Assembly: GCA_011525035.1 (NCBI GenBank)
Contig: WTIZ01000030.1
Coordinates: forward strand, 1 to 52,933
DNA: 52,933 nt
Source: Cryomorphaceae bacterium
GTDB lineage: Bacteria; Bacteroidota; Bacteroidia; Flavobacteriales; Schleiferiaceae
Reading direction: 5' to 3'
The number at the start of each line of letters is the position of its first letter. Within the stretch, counting starts at the first letter, position 1. The notes under the pieces are model-generated. The model saw only the letters and a program-made list of their open reading frames with translations, was not told the origin of the DNA and searched no databases. Both the position numbers and the translations under genes were made by a program. Shown here in pieces: positions 1 through 7,889 of the stretch.

Positions 1-1350
1 TTACTCCGCCGGCTCTTCTAAAACGAAGTCTTCCATGAATTTCGTGGTGTATACACCTTCGCGGAACTTTTCATTCTTCAGTAGTTGCTGGTGGAATGGA
101 ATAGTCGTTTTAATTCCTTCAACGATAAATTCATTCAAAGCACGTTCTAGCTTGTCCAAAGATTCCTCACGAGTACGAGCTGTAATGATCAGTTTCGCAA
201 TCATAGAATCGTAGAACGGTGGGATAGCATATCCGCTGTAACAGTGCGTATCTAAACGAACACCGTGACCACCTGGAGCATGGAATGAAGTAATTACTCC
301 TGGCGAAGGACGGAAGTCATTAAACGCATCTTCTGCATTGATACGAACTTCAATACTGTGCATTTGAGGCAAGTAGTTCTTTCCAGAAATTGGCTCTCCA
401 GCGGCAACTTTAATCTGCTCACGGATGAGGTCAAAGCCAACAACTTGTTCTGTAATCGGGTGTTCTACTTGGATACGTGTATTCATTTCCATGAAGTAGA
501 AGTTTCTGTCCTTATCTACCAGGAACTCTACAGTACCAGCACCTTCGTACGCAATGTATTCTGCTGCTTTCACAGCTGCTTCACCCATTTTCTTACGGAG
601 TTTATCCGTCATAAATGGGGAAGGCGTTTCTTCAACCAATTTTTGGTGGCGACGTTGTACCGAACAATCCCGCTCACTCAAGTGACAGGCTTTACCGAAG
701 CTGTCACCAATAATTTGTACTTCAATGTGACGCGGCTCAAGGATAAGTTTCTCCATGTACATGCCGTCGTTGCCAAAGGCAGCTGCAGCTTCACGGCGAG
801 CACTGTCCCATGCGCCTTGAAGTTCGCTCTCCTCTAGTATGGCACGCATACCCTTACCACCACCACCGGCGGTCGCTTTGATCATGACTGGGTAGCCTAT
901 TTCACGGGCTTTAGTTACTGCGTCTTCGTAGGTTTCAAGGATACCTTCAGAACCTGGTACACACGGCACACCGGCTTCTTTCATGGTCTCTTTAGCAGTT
1001 GCCTTGTCTCCCATTTTATCGATCTGGTCGCCAGAAGCACCGATAAACTTGATGCCGTGCTCCGCACAGATGCGTGAAAACTTCGCGTTTTCACTCAAGA
1101 AACCGTATCCCGGGTGAATAGCGTCAGCATTGGTAATCTCCGCAGCGGCAATAATGTTAGGAATGCTGAGGTAGCTTTCTGATGATGCTGCAGGACCAAT
1201 ACATACGGCTTCGTCCGCGAAACGAACGTGCAATGAATCTGCATCTGCCTTAGAATAAACGGCCACCGTTTTGATGCCCATTTCTTTACAGGTACGAATC
1301 ACGCGAAGTGCGATCTCACCCCTATTGGCAATGAGTACTTTCTTGAACAT
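1..1350 (-). CDS. accC: Acetyl-CoA carboxylase, biotin carboxylase subunit
   Basis: Carboxylates the biotin on AccB with ATP and bicarbonate, the first half-reaction of acetyl-CoA carboxylase and the entry to fatty acid synthesis. The 449-residue protein has the usual family length. It opens with [16 protein letters not shown], has the ATP-grasp glycine loop GGGGKGMR near residue 165, and the catalytic stretch [14 protein letters not shown] near residue 290. The stop codon is the first three bases of the window, so the gene is complete. It lies 21 bases after accB on the same strand and is the last visible gene of the fabH-accB-accC unit. The cytoplasmic enzyme needs AccB and the AccA/AccD transferase, which are not in this window. 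Confidence 0.97.
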   Translation of the reverse strand: MFKKVLIANRGEIALRVIRTCKEMGIKTVAVYSKADADSLHVRFADEAVCIGPAASSESYLSIPNIIAAAEITNADAIHPGYGFLSENAKFSRICAEHGIKFIGASGDQIDKMGDKATAKETMKEAGVPCVPGSEGILETYEDAVTKAREIGYPVMIKATAGGGGKGMRAILEESELQGAWDSARREAAAAFGNDGMYMEKLILEPRHIEVQIIGDSFGKACHLSERDCSVQRRHQKLVEETPSPFMTDKLRKKMGEAAVKAAEYIAYEGAGTVEFLVDKDRNFYFMEMNTRIQVEHPITEQVVGFDLIREQIKVAAGEPISGKNYLPQMHSIEVRINAEDAFNDFRPSPGVITSFHAPGGHGVRLDTHCYSGYAIPPFYDSMIAKLIITARTREESLDKLERALNEFIVEGIKTTIPFHQQLLKNEKFREGVYTTKFMEDFVLEEPAE

Positions 1351-1371
1351 AACGAGTGTGTTTTCGTAAGG

Positions 1372-1857
1372 TTACGAAGGATCTACCAAGAACAATGGCT
1401 GATCGTATTCGATAGGGCTTTGATCGTCAACTAGAACTTTAACAATCTTACCACTTACTTCACTTTCAATCTCGTTGAAGAGCTTCATCGCCTCAACGAT
1501 ACAAAGCACATCACCTGGCTTAATCTCAGAACCAACTTTCACGAAAGCATCTTGGTCTGGAGATGGGCTGCGGTAGAATGTTCCAATCATTGGAGACTTC
1601 ACCTCGATGTAGTTGCTGTTGTCCTCTGCTGGAGCTTCTGCAGCCGGAGCAGCAGGAGCCGGCGCAGCGGCTGGCGCAGGTGCTGCGGCAACAGGCATGG
1701 CAGCCTGAGGAGCAACGGCTTGAATGATGGTCGGCTGATCAGAACCCTCTGATGCAGTTTTAATGTTAATCTTGAAATCTTCAGTTTCTAGACTCACTTC
1801 TTGAGCGCCGCTTTTCGCAACGAATTTGATGAGTGCTTGGATTTCTTTCAAGTCCAT
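1372..1857 (-). CDS. accB: Biotin carboxyl carrier protein of acetyl-CoA carboxylase
   Basis: Carries the covalently bound biotin between biotin carboxylase and carboxyltransferase. The 161-residue protein has an N-terminal helical part, an Ala/Pro-rich linker at about residues 47-80, and a C-terminal biotinyl domain. The biotinylation motif EAMKLF places the modified lysine at residue 125. It sits between fabH (33 bases upstream) and accC (21 bases downstream), the arrangement expected for coordinated supply of malonyl-CoA. The linker is typical of the family and should not be read as a recent repeat expansion. Confidence 0.97.
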   Translation of the reverse strand: MDLKEIQALIKFVAKSGAQEVSLETEDFKINIKTASEGSDQPTIIQAVAPQAAMPVAAAPAPAAAPAPAAPAAEAPAEDNSNYIEVKSPMIGTFYRSPSPDQDAFVKVGSEIKPGDVLCIVEAMKLFNEIESEVSGKIVKVLVDDQSPIEYDQPLFLVDPS

Positions 1858-1890
1858 GTTCTTGTGTATTTAGGAATATGAATTTACGAG

Positions 1891-2883
1891 TTATTTTTTA
1901 TCGATGGCCCATTTGACCCACATGGCTCCCCATGTAAATCCGCCACCGAAGGCTGCGAAGAAGATGTTATCACCTTTCTTAAACTTATCTCTAAAGTCCC
2001 AGAGGCCTAAAGGAATCGTTGCAGAGGTAGTATTACCGTAGTTCTGAATGTTAATGACCACTTTTTCACTGGTGAGTCCCATACGACGCGCTGTAGCATC
2101 GATGATTCTCAGATTGGCTTGGTGGGGAACCAAATAGGCCACATCATCACCAGTAAGTCCATTCTTTTCTAAGAGCTCCGCAGAAGTATCTGCCATACGA
2201 CTAACGGCGAAGCGGAATACGCTTTGACCTTCTTGACGGATGGCGTGCTGTTTATTGTCGATAGTTTCGTGAGAAGGAGGAAGGAAAGACCCACCTGCTT
2301 CAATGCGCAAGAAATCACGGCCTGAGGCATCGGTACGAAGAAGCTCATCTTGTACGCCAAGACCTTCATAGTTCGGCTCCATAAGGGCTACTCCACAACC
2401 ATCACCAAATAAGATACAGGTAGTACGGTCTGTGTAGTCAACAATAGAGCTCATGACATCAGAGCCCACGACCAATACTTTCTTGTATTTGCCAGATTCA
2501 ATATATGCTGCTGCGTTACTTACAGCGTACAAGAATGAAGAGCATGCTGCCTGTAAATCGTAAGCGTAGGCGTTTTTGGCTCCAATTTCTTGTGCGATAT
2601 AAGCTGAAGTTATTGCAACTGGCATATCTCCAGTTACTGAAGCTAGAATAACGAGGTCAACGTCTTCAACGCTCACTCCGTACTCCTCCTTCATGGCTTC
2701 AACGGCTTTGATTGCTAGATAAGAGGCACCACGGCCTTCTTCTGGTTTAAGGATGCGACGCTCCTTAATTCCGGTTCGAGTAGTAATCCATTCGTCATTG
2801 GTTTCGACCATGGTTTCTAACTCGGCATTCGTTAGAACATACTCTGGAACATACCCTCCGATCGCTGTAATTGCTGCTTTCAT
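1891..2883 (-). CDS. fabH: Beta-ketoacyl-ACP synthase III
   Basis: Starts each fatty acid chain by condensing an acyl-CoA primer with malonyl-ACP. The 330-residue protein shows the Cys-His-Asn triad of the family: Cys114 in QAACSSFLYA, His254 in VPHQAN and Asn284 in NYGNTTS. The C-terminal glycine-rich stretch AAFGGGFTWGA is also present. A -7-like box lies 18 bases before the ATG and a terminator for rpmF lies just upstream of that, so fabH probably begins its own fabH-accB-accC transcript. Whether it prefers acetyl-CoA or branched primers cannot be told from sequence; branched primers are common in this phylum. Confidence 0.96.
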   Translation of the reverse strand: MKAAITAIGGYVPEYVLTNAELETMVETNDEWITTRTGIKERRILKPEEGRGASYLAIKAVEAMKEEYGVSVEDVDLVILASVTGDMPVAITSAYIAQEIGAKNAYAYDLQAACSSFLYAVSNAAAYIESGKYKKVLVVGSDVMSSIVDYTDRTTCILFGDGCGVALMEPNYEGLGVQDELLRTDASGRDFLRIEAGGSFLPPSHETIDNKQHAIRQEGQSVFRFAVSRMADTSAELLEKNGLTGDDVAYLVPHQANLRIIDATARRMGLTSEKVVINIQNYGNTTSATIPLGLWDFRDKFKKGDNIFFAAFGGGFTWGAMWVKWAIDKK

Positions 2884-2901
2884 CGTGTTTTCTTGAGTGG
2901 G

Positions 2902-2909
2902 CTAAAATA
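2902..2909 (-). promoter_or_regulatory. Probable -7 box for fabH
   Basis: On the minus strand the bases read TATTTTAG, one mismatch from the Bacteroidota TAnnTTTG element. The box ends 18 bases before the fabH ATG, the same spacing as the perfect boxes elsewhere in this window. It lies downstream of the rpmF terminator, which supports a separate promoter here. No clear -33 TTG was found. Confidence 0.45.
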
Positions 2910-2945
2910 GGCGGTCTATTTTTAAAACCTCATTTAAAACAGAAA

Positions 2946-2969
2946 AAGTAGCCTTTTGAGGGGCTACTT
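2946..2969 (-). terminator. Rho-independent terminator after rpmF
   Basis: AAGTAGCC (2946-2953) pairs with GGCTACTT (2962-2969) around an 8-base loop. Read on the minus strand the stem is followed by TTTCTGTTTT, so it should end the DUF177-rpmF transcript before fabH. On the plus strand no T tract follows, so it is one-directional. Confidence 0.75.
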
Positions 2970-3000
2970 ATCTGTAAATCAATGATTTGTAAGATTAGGC

Positions 3001-3183
3001 TTATGCCTTCTCCATAACCACTTTACCCTTGTAGTAAAGTTTTCCTTCGTGCCAGTGAGCACGGTGGTAAAGGTGTGCTTCGCCAGTAGTAGGGCAAATC
3101 GCTAATTGCTGATCGGCCGCTTTGTAGTGAGTTCTGCGCTTATCTCTTCTCGTGCTTGACTGTCTGCGCTTAGGATGTGCCAT
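3001..3183 (-). CDS. rpmF: 50S ribosomal protein L32
   Basis: Structural protein of the large ribosomal subunit. The 60-residue basic protein begins [17 protein letters not shown] and carries the family segment [14 protein letters not shown]. Only one cysteine (Cys30) remains, so this is the zinc-free type of L32 rather than the four-cysteine type. It follows DUF177 by 8 bases, the near-universal YceD-rpmF pairing, and is followed by a terminator. Confidence 0.96.
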   Translation of the reverse strand: MAHPKRRQSSTRRDKRRTHYKAADQQLAICPTTGEAHLYHRAHWHEGKLYYKGKVVMEKA

Positions 3184-3191
3184 ATCTAATA

Positions 3192-3692
3192 CTATTTATT
3201 ATTCAACAAGTTTTTTAATTGATCCCATCTAGGATCAGTCTCTTTTTCATTTTCTTCTTCGTCTTCAATAAAATCCTCAAGGCCATTTCCAGCATTCGGT
3301 CCATTTAGTTTAGGTGGAATGCTTAAAACGACTAATTCGTACAAATACTGAGCAATGTTAAACGAGTGTTCGCCGTGCGGCAAGATGAGTAACTCATCGT
3401 TTTCATCGTTGTATTCCTCACCAAACTTTACCTGCATGGAGAAACTATTTTCAAGTTCCTGGGTGTAGGCTTCGTTTGTTACGTCGCAAGGTGCAGTGAT
3501 GCTTCCGTTGAATGAAAAGTCCAAATCAAGAACAGTTTCACTTTTCAACATTTTCATCTGAGCCACGCCTTTCAAGTCGCTGTAGTCTGAGAATTCAAAA
3601 AGTTCAAAGAACGTATCATCCAAATCGTAATTAAACTCGTGAGAACCAAGCTTTAAGCCACTAAACGTTATGGTAAAGTCTTTGGTCTTCAT
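3192..3692 (-). CDS. DUF177 (YceD-like) protein
   Basis: Member of the DUF177/YceD family, which is almost always encoded directly before rpmF and is linked in the literature to ribosome or 23S rRNA biology; the exact role is unsettled. From the ATG at 3692 the product has 166 residues beginning [10 protein letters not shown] and ending in an acidic tail followed by [11 protein letters not shown], a typical C-terminus for the family. A longer reading from a TTG at 3719 is possible, but that codon overlaps a perfect -7 promoter box (3717-3724), so the ATG is much more likely. Only one cysteine is present, so no metal site is predicted. Confidence 0.88.
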   Translation of the reverse strand: MKTKDFTITFSGLKLGSHEFNYDLDDTFFELFEFSDYSDLKGVAQMKMLKSETVLDLDFSFNGSITAPCDVTNEAYTQELENSFSMQVKFGEEYNDENDELLILPHGEHSFNIAQYLYELVVLSIPPKLNGPNAGNGLEDFIEDEEENEKETDPRWDQLKNLLNNK

Positions 3693-3716
3693 TAGTTCCC
3701 CATCTGAATGAGCGTG

Positions 3717-3724
3717 CAAAGATA
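3717..3724 (-). promoter_or_regulatory. -7 promoter box for DUF177-rpmF
   Basis: The minus strand reads TATCTTTG, a perfect match to TAnnTTTG, ending 24 bases before the DUF177 ATG and lying in the 51-base gap after pdxA. It gives the ribosomal protein gene its own promoter inside the larger minus-strand cluster and decides the DUF177 start. No -33 TTG is obvious. Confidence 0.55.
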
Positions 3725-3743
3725 TTCAAATTGTTGAAAACTT

Positions 3744-5153
3744 CTAACGCTTCTCCTTTTGTTTTTTGAGTGGATTCGCTGTGATTTCATCGTAGACCTT
3801 ACGGCTGTTCACGATATCAATAGCTGCGAAAACCGATGTTCTGAAGGATGCTTCGTTGGCTTTGTTTTGTCCAGCAATGTGCATCGCAGTGCCGTGGTCA
3901 GGCGAAGTTCTTACCGCAGTTAGTCCTGCCGTGTAGTTGGTCCCACTTCCCATGGCCAATGCCTTGAAAGGCACAAGTACCTGATCGTGGTACATACCTA
4001 GTACTGCGTCGAACTTCTGATCGTAGCCTTGACCAAAGAAACCGTCTGCAGGGAAAGGACCTCTTACGATTGCACCTTTTACATCGGCTTTTTCAATGGC
4101 AGGTTTGATAATATCTGCTTCTTCCGAGCCAATGGCACCAAATTCTCCAGCATGTGGATTCAATCCTAAAACGGCAATACTAGGCTTCACGCAACCAAAG
4201 TCGCGTTTTAAGCTCTTCGCAAGCAGTTCAATTGACGCTGTAATGTTTTCCTCTTTTAAGGTATCTGCAATCTTACTCACAGGTACGTGTCCGGTGACCG
4301 TGGCTACCTTCAGTACATCTGAAGCCAGGATCATAAGTACCTCATCATTAAAGGCCTCAGCGAGATATCCCGTGTGTCCTGCAAATCCCTCAACCTGAGC
4401 AGCTATGTTGTGCTTGTTGATTGGGGCGGTAACGATAGCATCTATCTTCCCTGCTTTCGCAGCTTCTATGGCCGCATCGATGCTTTTCAACGCATACGAT
4501 CCACTTACATCCGTAGGAGTTCCAAGGTTGAGTTCGACATTGTCGTCCCAAGTGGCAACTAAGTTGGCTTTCTTGTCCTTAATATCCTCAAGAGAATCGC
4601 AGAGATAGAAATTAAAGTCTTTCATTTCCAGAGCATTCCTGTGGTACGAAGCCACTTTGCTAGAGGCAAAAACTACGGGAGTACAAAGGTCAAGAATCTC
4701 TTTGTTTTCAAGGGTTTTCATGATAACCTCGAGGCCTATTCCGTTAAGATCGCCACAGGTAATACCAATAGTCGGCTTTTCGAAGACAGGCAATTGCACG
4801 TCTTGTGAAGCACTTCGCTCAACAGGCGTATTGAATAAATCTGCCTGTTCTTGCAACTGCTGCGTTTCCTGTTCAGAAACAGGTGTTGCCTTAACATCTT
4901 TAGCAGGTGCTTTTTGTTTGTTGCGGTTACGGTTTCGATTCCTATTTCGGTTGCGTCCTTTTCCTTCAGAATTCCCTTCAGAATCGTTTTTAGGAGCATC
5001 CTCTTTGGATCCGCTAGATTCGTTTCCTTCTTCCTTTGGCTTGCGGTTACGATTCCTGTTGCGGTTCCTGTTGCGATTGCGATTTCTGTTATTGCCCTCG
5101 CGACCTTCTCCTTTGTTTTCGCCTTTTGGTGCGTTTTCCTTATTGTCGCTCAT
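3744..5153 (-). CDS. pdxA: 4-hydroxythreonine-4-phosphate dehydrogenase with (Asn-Arg)n N-terminal extension
   Basis: The C-terminal 343 residues are PdxA, which oxidises 4-phosphooxy-threonine in pyridoxal phosphate synthesis. PdxA begins near residue 127 (PTIGITCGDLNGIG) and keeps the metal-site histidines in FAGHTGYLAEAF, TGHVPVSK and GMYHDQVLVPFK, plus LNPHAGEFG. The first 126 residues are not part of the family: a charged, disordered stretch with eight Asn-Arg pairs at 22-37 and six Arg-Asn pairs at 67-78, then a Gln/Glu-rich linker. There is no in-frame Met between Met1 and Met145, which lies beyond the conserved GDLNGIG motif, so the extension cannot be removed by choosing a later ATG. 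The start overlaps the aminopeptidase stop by one base (TAATG), implying translational coupling. An RNA-binding or condensate role for the extension is inference. Confidence 0.93.
   Translation of the reverse strand: MSDNKENAPKGENKGEGREGNNRNRNRNRNRNRNRNRKPKEEGNESSGSKEDAPKNDSEGNSEGKGRNRNRNRNRNRNKQKAPAKDVKATPVSEQETQQLQEQADLFNTPVERSASQDVQLPVFEKPTIGITCGDLNGIGLEVIMKTLENKEILDLCTPVVFASSKVASYHRNALEMKDFNFYLCDSLEDIKDKKANLVATWDDNVELNLGTPTDVSGSYALKSIDAAIEAAKAGKIDAIVTAPINKHNIAAQVEGFAGHTGYLAEAFNDEVLMILASDVLKVATVTGHVPVSKIADTLKEENITASIELLAKSLKRDFGCVKPSIAVLGLNPHAGEFGAIGSEEADIIKPAIEKADVKGAIVRGPFPADGFFGQGYDQKFDAVLGMYHDQVLVPFKALAMGSGTNYTAGLTAVRTSPDHGTAMHIAGQNKANEASFRTSVFAAIDIVNSRKVYDEITANPLKKQKEKR
4920..4955 (-). 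repeat. Second Arg-Asn dipeptide repeat tract in pdxA
   Basis: Codes for six Arg-Asn pairs at residues 67-78 of the PdxA protein. It is separated from the first tract by about 29 acidic, Ser/Gly/Glu-rich residues. It is repetitive in protein rather than in exact DNA. Confidence 0.85.
5043..5090 (-). repeat. First Asn-Arg dipeptide repeat tract in pdxA
   Basis: Codes for eight Asn-Arg pairs at residues 22-37 of the PdxA protein. The arginine codons vary (AGA, CGC, AGG, CGT) and Asn uses both AAT and AAC. The repeat is therefore kept at protein level and is not a fresh microsatellite expansion. Confidence 0.88.
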
Positions 5154-6547
5154 TAGTAGTTGCTTAAGAAATCATACAATAAACGAACCCCGATTCCTGT
5201 ACCTCCTTCTACTTGGTAGCCAACACGCTTGCCCAAATGAGCAGGACCCGCAATATCTAGGTGGATGTATGGATAATCCGTGAAGTGTTCTAAAAATTTA
5301 CCTGCAGTGATTGCTCCTGCTTCAGGGCCGCCGATATTTTTGAGGTCTGCAATAGGACTTTTCAAAAGGTCCTTGTATTCGTCCCAGAAAGGAAATTCTA
5401 CGACGCGCTCTCGAGTTTTGAATCCACTGGTTTGTAAGGCCTCCATTTTTTCTTTTGGCGCATTCCCCATTCCTACGATGGCATAGCGGCCAATTGCTCT
5501 AGCTGCAGCACCGGTAAGCGTTGCAAGATCGATGACTAACTCAGGGTTGTATCGTTTGGCATACACCAAAGCATCAGACAGAATTAATCGGCCCTCAGCA
5601 TCTGTATTCAATACCTCAACAGTTGTCCCGTCTGATATGGTGATTACATCTCCTGGCGTTACTGCGTTTTTACCTGGGCGGTTATCCGTAGCAGGTACTA
5701 GACCTACTACATGAACAGGAAGTTTTGCTTCAGCGATGGCACTCATCGTACCGATTACTGCCGCTGCACCGCCCATATCACTTTTCATGGTGTCCATGAA
5801 GTTGCTTGGTTTCAAGCTTAGGCCACCGGTATCGTAAACAACACCTTTTCCGACTAGAACTACAGGTTGCTGGTTTGATGCACCTTCGCCTTTATACTCC
5901 ATGATGGTAAATGTTGGCGGTTCAACAGAGCCGTAGTTCACTCCGAGCAATCCACCCATCTTGAGGCTTTCAATTTGCTTCTTCTCCAAAACCTCAACCG
6001 AGAATCCGTGACGCTTTCCTGCTGCTTTCGCCTCTTCGGCGAGTTTCGTTGCAGTGAGGTCAATCACTGGACGGTTTACGAGGTCACGAGCCAACAATGT
6101 TCCAAGTGTTGAGTTTTTAATGCGTTGGATGTCCTCCGCGTTTTCATCCTCAACTTGAATTTGAACAAGGCTGTTACGACGCTTATGTGCATCACTAAAA
6201 AACTTTAGAAACTGGTAATTACCCAAAACAGCTCCCTCGCTCACCTCGGCTTGAAAAGGACCTTCGAGTTTTACGCGGTCCAAGCCTAGACCGTTTACCT
6301 TGAGCGCAAGGCTATTTCCTGCAAGACGCATTTTTTCCGCACGCTCATTGGCTTCGAGTTCTTTGGTGAGTTGGAAGGCCCAAACAGTGGTTGACCCGTC
6401 CTGTAATTCCATCCAACTTTCTTCGAATTTGGCGGCATAAGCGTCAAGGCGGTTCTGAAGAGTTTCTGATATGCTTAGGTTATCTCCTTTTTTGTAAACA
6501 ATTGCCACTGGGCCGTTGTAATCAGGAGTATAGGTAGTGATGTTCAT
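5153..6547 (-). CDS. Leucyl aminopeptidase, M17 family
   Basis: Cytosolic two-metal aminopeptidase that removes N-terminal residues from peptides. The 464-residue product carries the M17 signature NTDAEGRLIL and the metal-ligand segments VLVGKGVVYDTGG and MKSDMGGAAAV, so the active site appears complete. The ATG at 6547 is chosen; an in-frame TTG at 6586 lies upstream of a perfect -7 box (6566-6573) and would be outside the transcript. It is the first gene of the minus-strand run and overlaps pdxA by one base. Assignment to PepA or another M17 subgroup is not certain from sequence alone. Confidence 0.93.
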   Translation of the reverse strand: MNITTYTPDYNGPVAIVYKKGDNLSISETLQNRLDAYAAKFEESWMELQDGSTTVWAFQLTKELEANERAEKMRLAGNSLALKVNGLGLDRVKLEGPFQAEVSEGAVLGNYQFLKFFSDAHKRRNSLVQIQVEDENAEDIQRIKNSTLGTLLARDLVNRPVIDLTATKLAEEAKAAGKRHGFSVEVLEKKQIESLKMGGLLGVNYGSVEPPTFTIMEYKGEGASNQQPVVLVGKGVVYDTGGLSLKPSNFMDTMKSDMGGAAAVIGTMSAIAEAKLPVHVVGLVPATDNRPGKNAVTPGDVITISDGTTVEVLNTDAEGRLILSDALVYAKRYNPELVIDLATLTGAAARAIGRYAIVGMGNAPKEKMEALQTSGFKTRERVVEFPFWDEYKDLLKSPIADLKNIGGPEAGAITAGKFLEHFTDYPYIHLDIAGPAHLGKRVGYQVEGGTGIGVRLLYDFLSNY

Positions 6548-6565
6548 AGGAAATCGATTATCTGT

Positions 6566-6573
6566 CAAATGTA
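6566..6573 (-). promoter_or_regulatory. -7 promoter box for the leucyl aminopeptidase-pdxA transcript
   Basis: The minus strand reads TACATTTG, a perfect TAnnTTTG element, ending 18 bases before the aminopeptidase ATG. It lies in the 56-base gap shared with the divergent ribE gene. A TTG occurs only 10 bases upstream of the box, too close for a normal -33 element. Confidence 0.55.
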
Positions 6574-6603
6574 CTATTTTAACCAACCATAAAGAAGCAC
6601 TCC

Positions 6604-7200
6604 ATGTTTACCGGAATTATTGAAAATTTAGGCACTGTCGCCAAGGTAGAAAAGCACCAAACGAATCTCGAATTGTACGTTGAATCTAGCCTGGCTTCTG
6701 AGCTAAAAATTGACCAGAGTGTGGCACACAATGGGATTTGTTTGACGGTCGTTGAGATCTTTGGCGATCGCACCTACAGAGTCACTGCGATTGACGAGAC
6801 CATCGCTAAAACCAATATTGGCGATCTAAAAGAGGGCGATAAAATCAACATTGAACGATGCATGACCATGGGAGCTCGCCTTGATGGACACATCGTTCAA
6901 GGCCATGTGGATCAGATTGGTGTGTGTGAGGGTGTCGAAGAACAAGACGGTTCTTGGATCTATTCATTTTCCTATGATCCTTCACTCGGCAATGTAACCG
7001 TAGAGAAAGGGTCGATTACTGTGAATGGGACTTCTTTGACGGTAGTTAATTCTGTGGAAGGCGGGTTTAGTGTAGCCATTATTCCTTACACCTATGAAAA
7101 CACAGTATTCCATACCCTACGTAAGGGAGATAGAGTTAACTTAGAGTTTGATGTCATCGGGAAATATGTTGCTCGTATGATGGAAGGCTATAAGAAATGA
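6604..7200 (+). CDS. ribE: Riboflavin synthase, alpha subunit
   Basis: Converts two molecules of 6,7-dimethyl-8-ribityllumazine into riboflavin. The 198-residue protein begins MFTGIIENLG, the family hallmark, and is made of two similar lumazine-binding barrels; the second begins at about residue 98 and contains GSITVNGTSLTVV, echoing VAHNGICLTVV in the first. No FMN riboswitch was seen in the 56-base upstream gap. Its stop overlaps the start of the response regulator gene by four bases (ATGA), an odd pairing of a vitamin gene with a two-component system. Some annotators use the symbol ribC for this gene. Confidence 0.95.
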   Translation: MFTGIIENLGTVAKVEKHQTNLELYVESSLASELKIDQSVAHNGICLTVVEIFGDRTYRVTAIDETIAKTNIGDLKEGDKINIERCMTMGARLDGHIVQGHVDQIGVCEGVEEQDGSWIYSFSYDPSLGNVTVEKGSITVNGTSLTVVNSVEGGFSVAIIPYTYENTVFHTLRKGDRVNLEFDVIGKYVARMMEGYKK

Positions 7201-7889
7201 GAAGACTCGAAAAAATTGGCGTTTTAGACGACGAGCGTATTGCCGTTGATGGACTAGTTTCTCAGCTTGAAAAGTTGGTACCGGGCGTTGAGGTGCAGGG
7301 CTTCATGTATGCGCAGCCTTTTGTAGAATGGTGCAAGGAATCAAAGCCCGGTTTGGTTTTTCTCGACATGGAGATGCCAGGCGCTTTGGGTTTAGATGTT
7401 GCTCACCAGATCAAAGCTTTTGTTGGAAATATTGTCTTTGTAACGGCACACAGCCATTACAGTCTTGATGCTTTCGAAACTGCCGTGGATTACATCCTCA
7501 AGCCCGTAATCAAATCTCGTTTACAGCAGTGTTTGAATAAAATTTCAGATTTAGATCCGGTACCGCTCTTTGAAGAACTCAACGTAAAACTCCCGTTCAA
7601 AGGTTCTTATCAGCTCGTCAAAGAGAGTGCTATTGTTATGCTCTCAGGCCAGCGAAACTATACGAACGTTATTCTTGAAAATGGAGAAACGCGATTGGTC
7701 GCAAGAACACTCAAAAGCTTCTCTGAAGGACTTAGTGATCGATTCTTACGTGTACACAAAAGTATCATTGTACGAAGTGATGCGGTAAAGGAAATTCAAT
7801 GGGGTGCACGACCCAAAATGGTATTGACGAACAATGAGGTGGTCGATGCTTCAAAAGCCAGGTTAGATGAATTGGGCATCGAACCTTAA
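7197..7889 (+). CDS. LytTR-family response regulator
   Basis: Two-component transcription regulator of 230 residues. The receiver domain (about 1-118) has the acidic pair Asp11-Asp12, the phosphoacceptor Asp57 in VFLDMEMPG, Thr83 in FVTAHS and Lys102 in YILKPV, so phosphorylation should work. The C-terminal LytTR DNA-binding domain runs from about 130 to 228. It overlaps ribE by four bases and the kinase gene by 23 bases, which makes the kinase its obvious partner. The target genes are unknown; ribE itself is one candidate only by position. Confidence 0.93.
   Translation: MRRLEKIGVLDDERIAVDGLVSQLEKLVPGVEVQGFMYAQPFVEWCKESKPGLVFLDMEMPGALGLDVAHQIKAFVGNIVFVTAHSHYSLDAFETAVDYILKPVIKSRLQQCLNKISDLDPVPLFEELNVKLPFKGSYQLVKESAIVMLSGQRNYTNVILENGETRLVARTLKSFSEGLSDRFLRVHKSIIVRSDAVKEIQWGARPKMVLTNNEVVDASKARLDELGIEP

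Noticed and set aside
1620-1720. Ala/Pro-rich repeat in accB as a novel repeat
   Set aside because: An Ala/Pro linker is normal in biotin carboxyl carrier proteins.
3693-3719. Upstream TTG start for the DUF177 protein
   Set aside because: The TTG overlaps a perfect -7 promoter box, and the ATG at 3692 matches the family N-terminus.
4657-5283. A 208-codon plus-strand open frame opposite pdxA, rich in Leu, Arg and Phe
   Set aside because: Its repeats are the complement of the Asn-Arg tracts. It crosses two well-supported minus-strand genes.
6548-6603. Possible FMN riboswitch before riboflavin synthase
   Set aside because: The gap is only 56 bases and lacks the conserved RFN stems.
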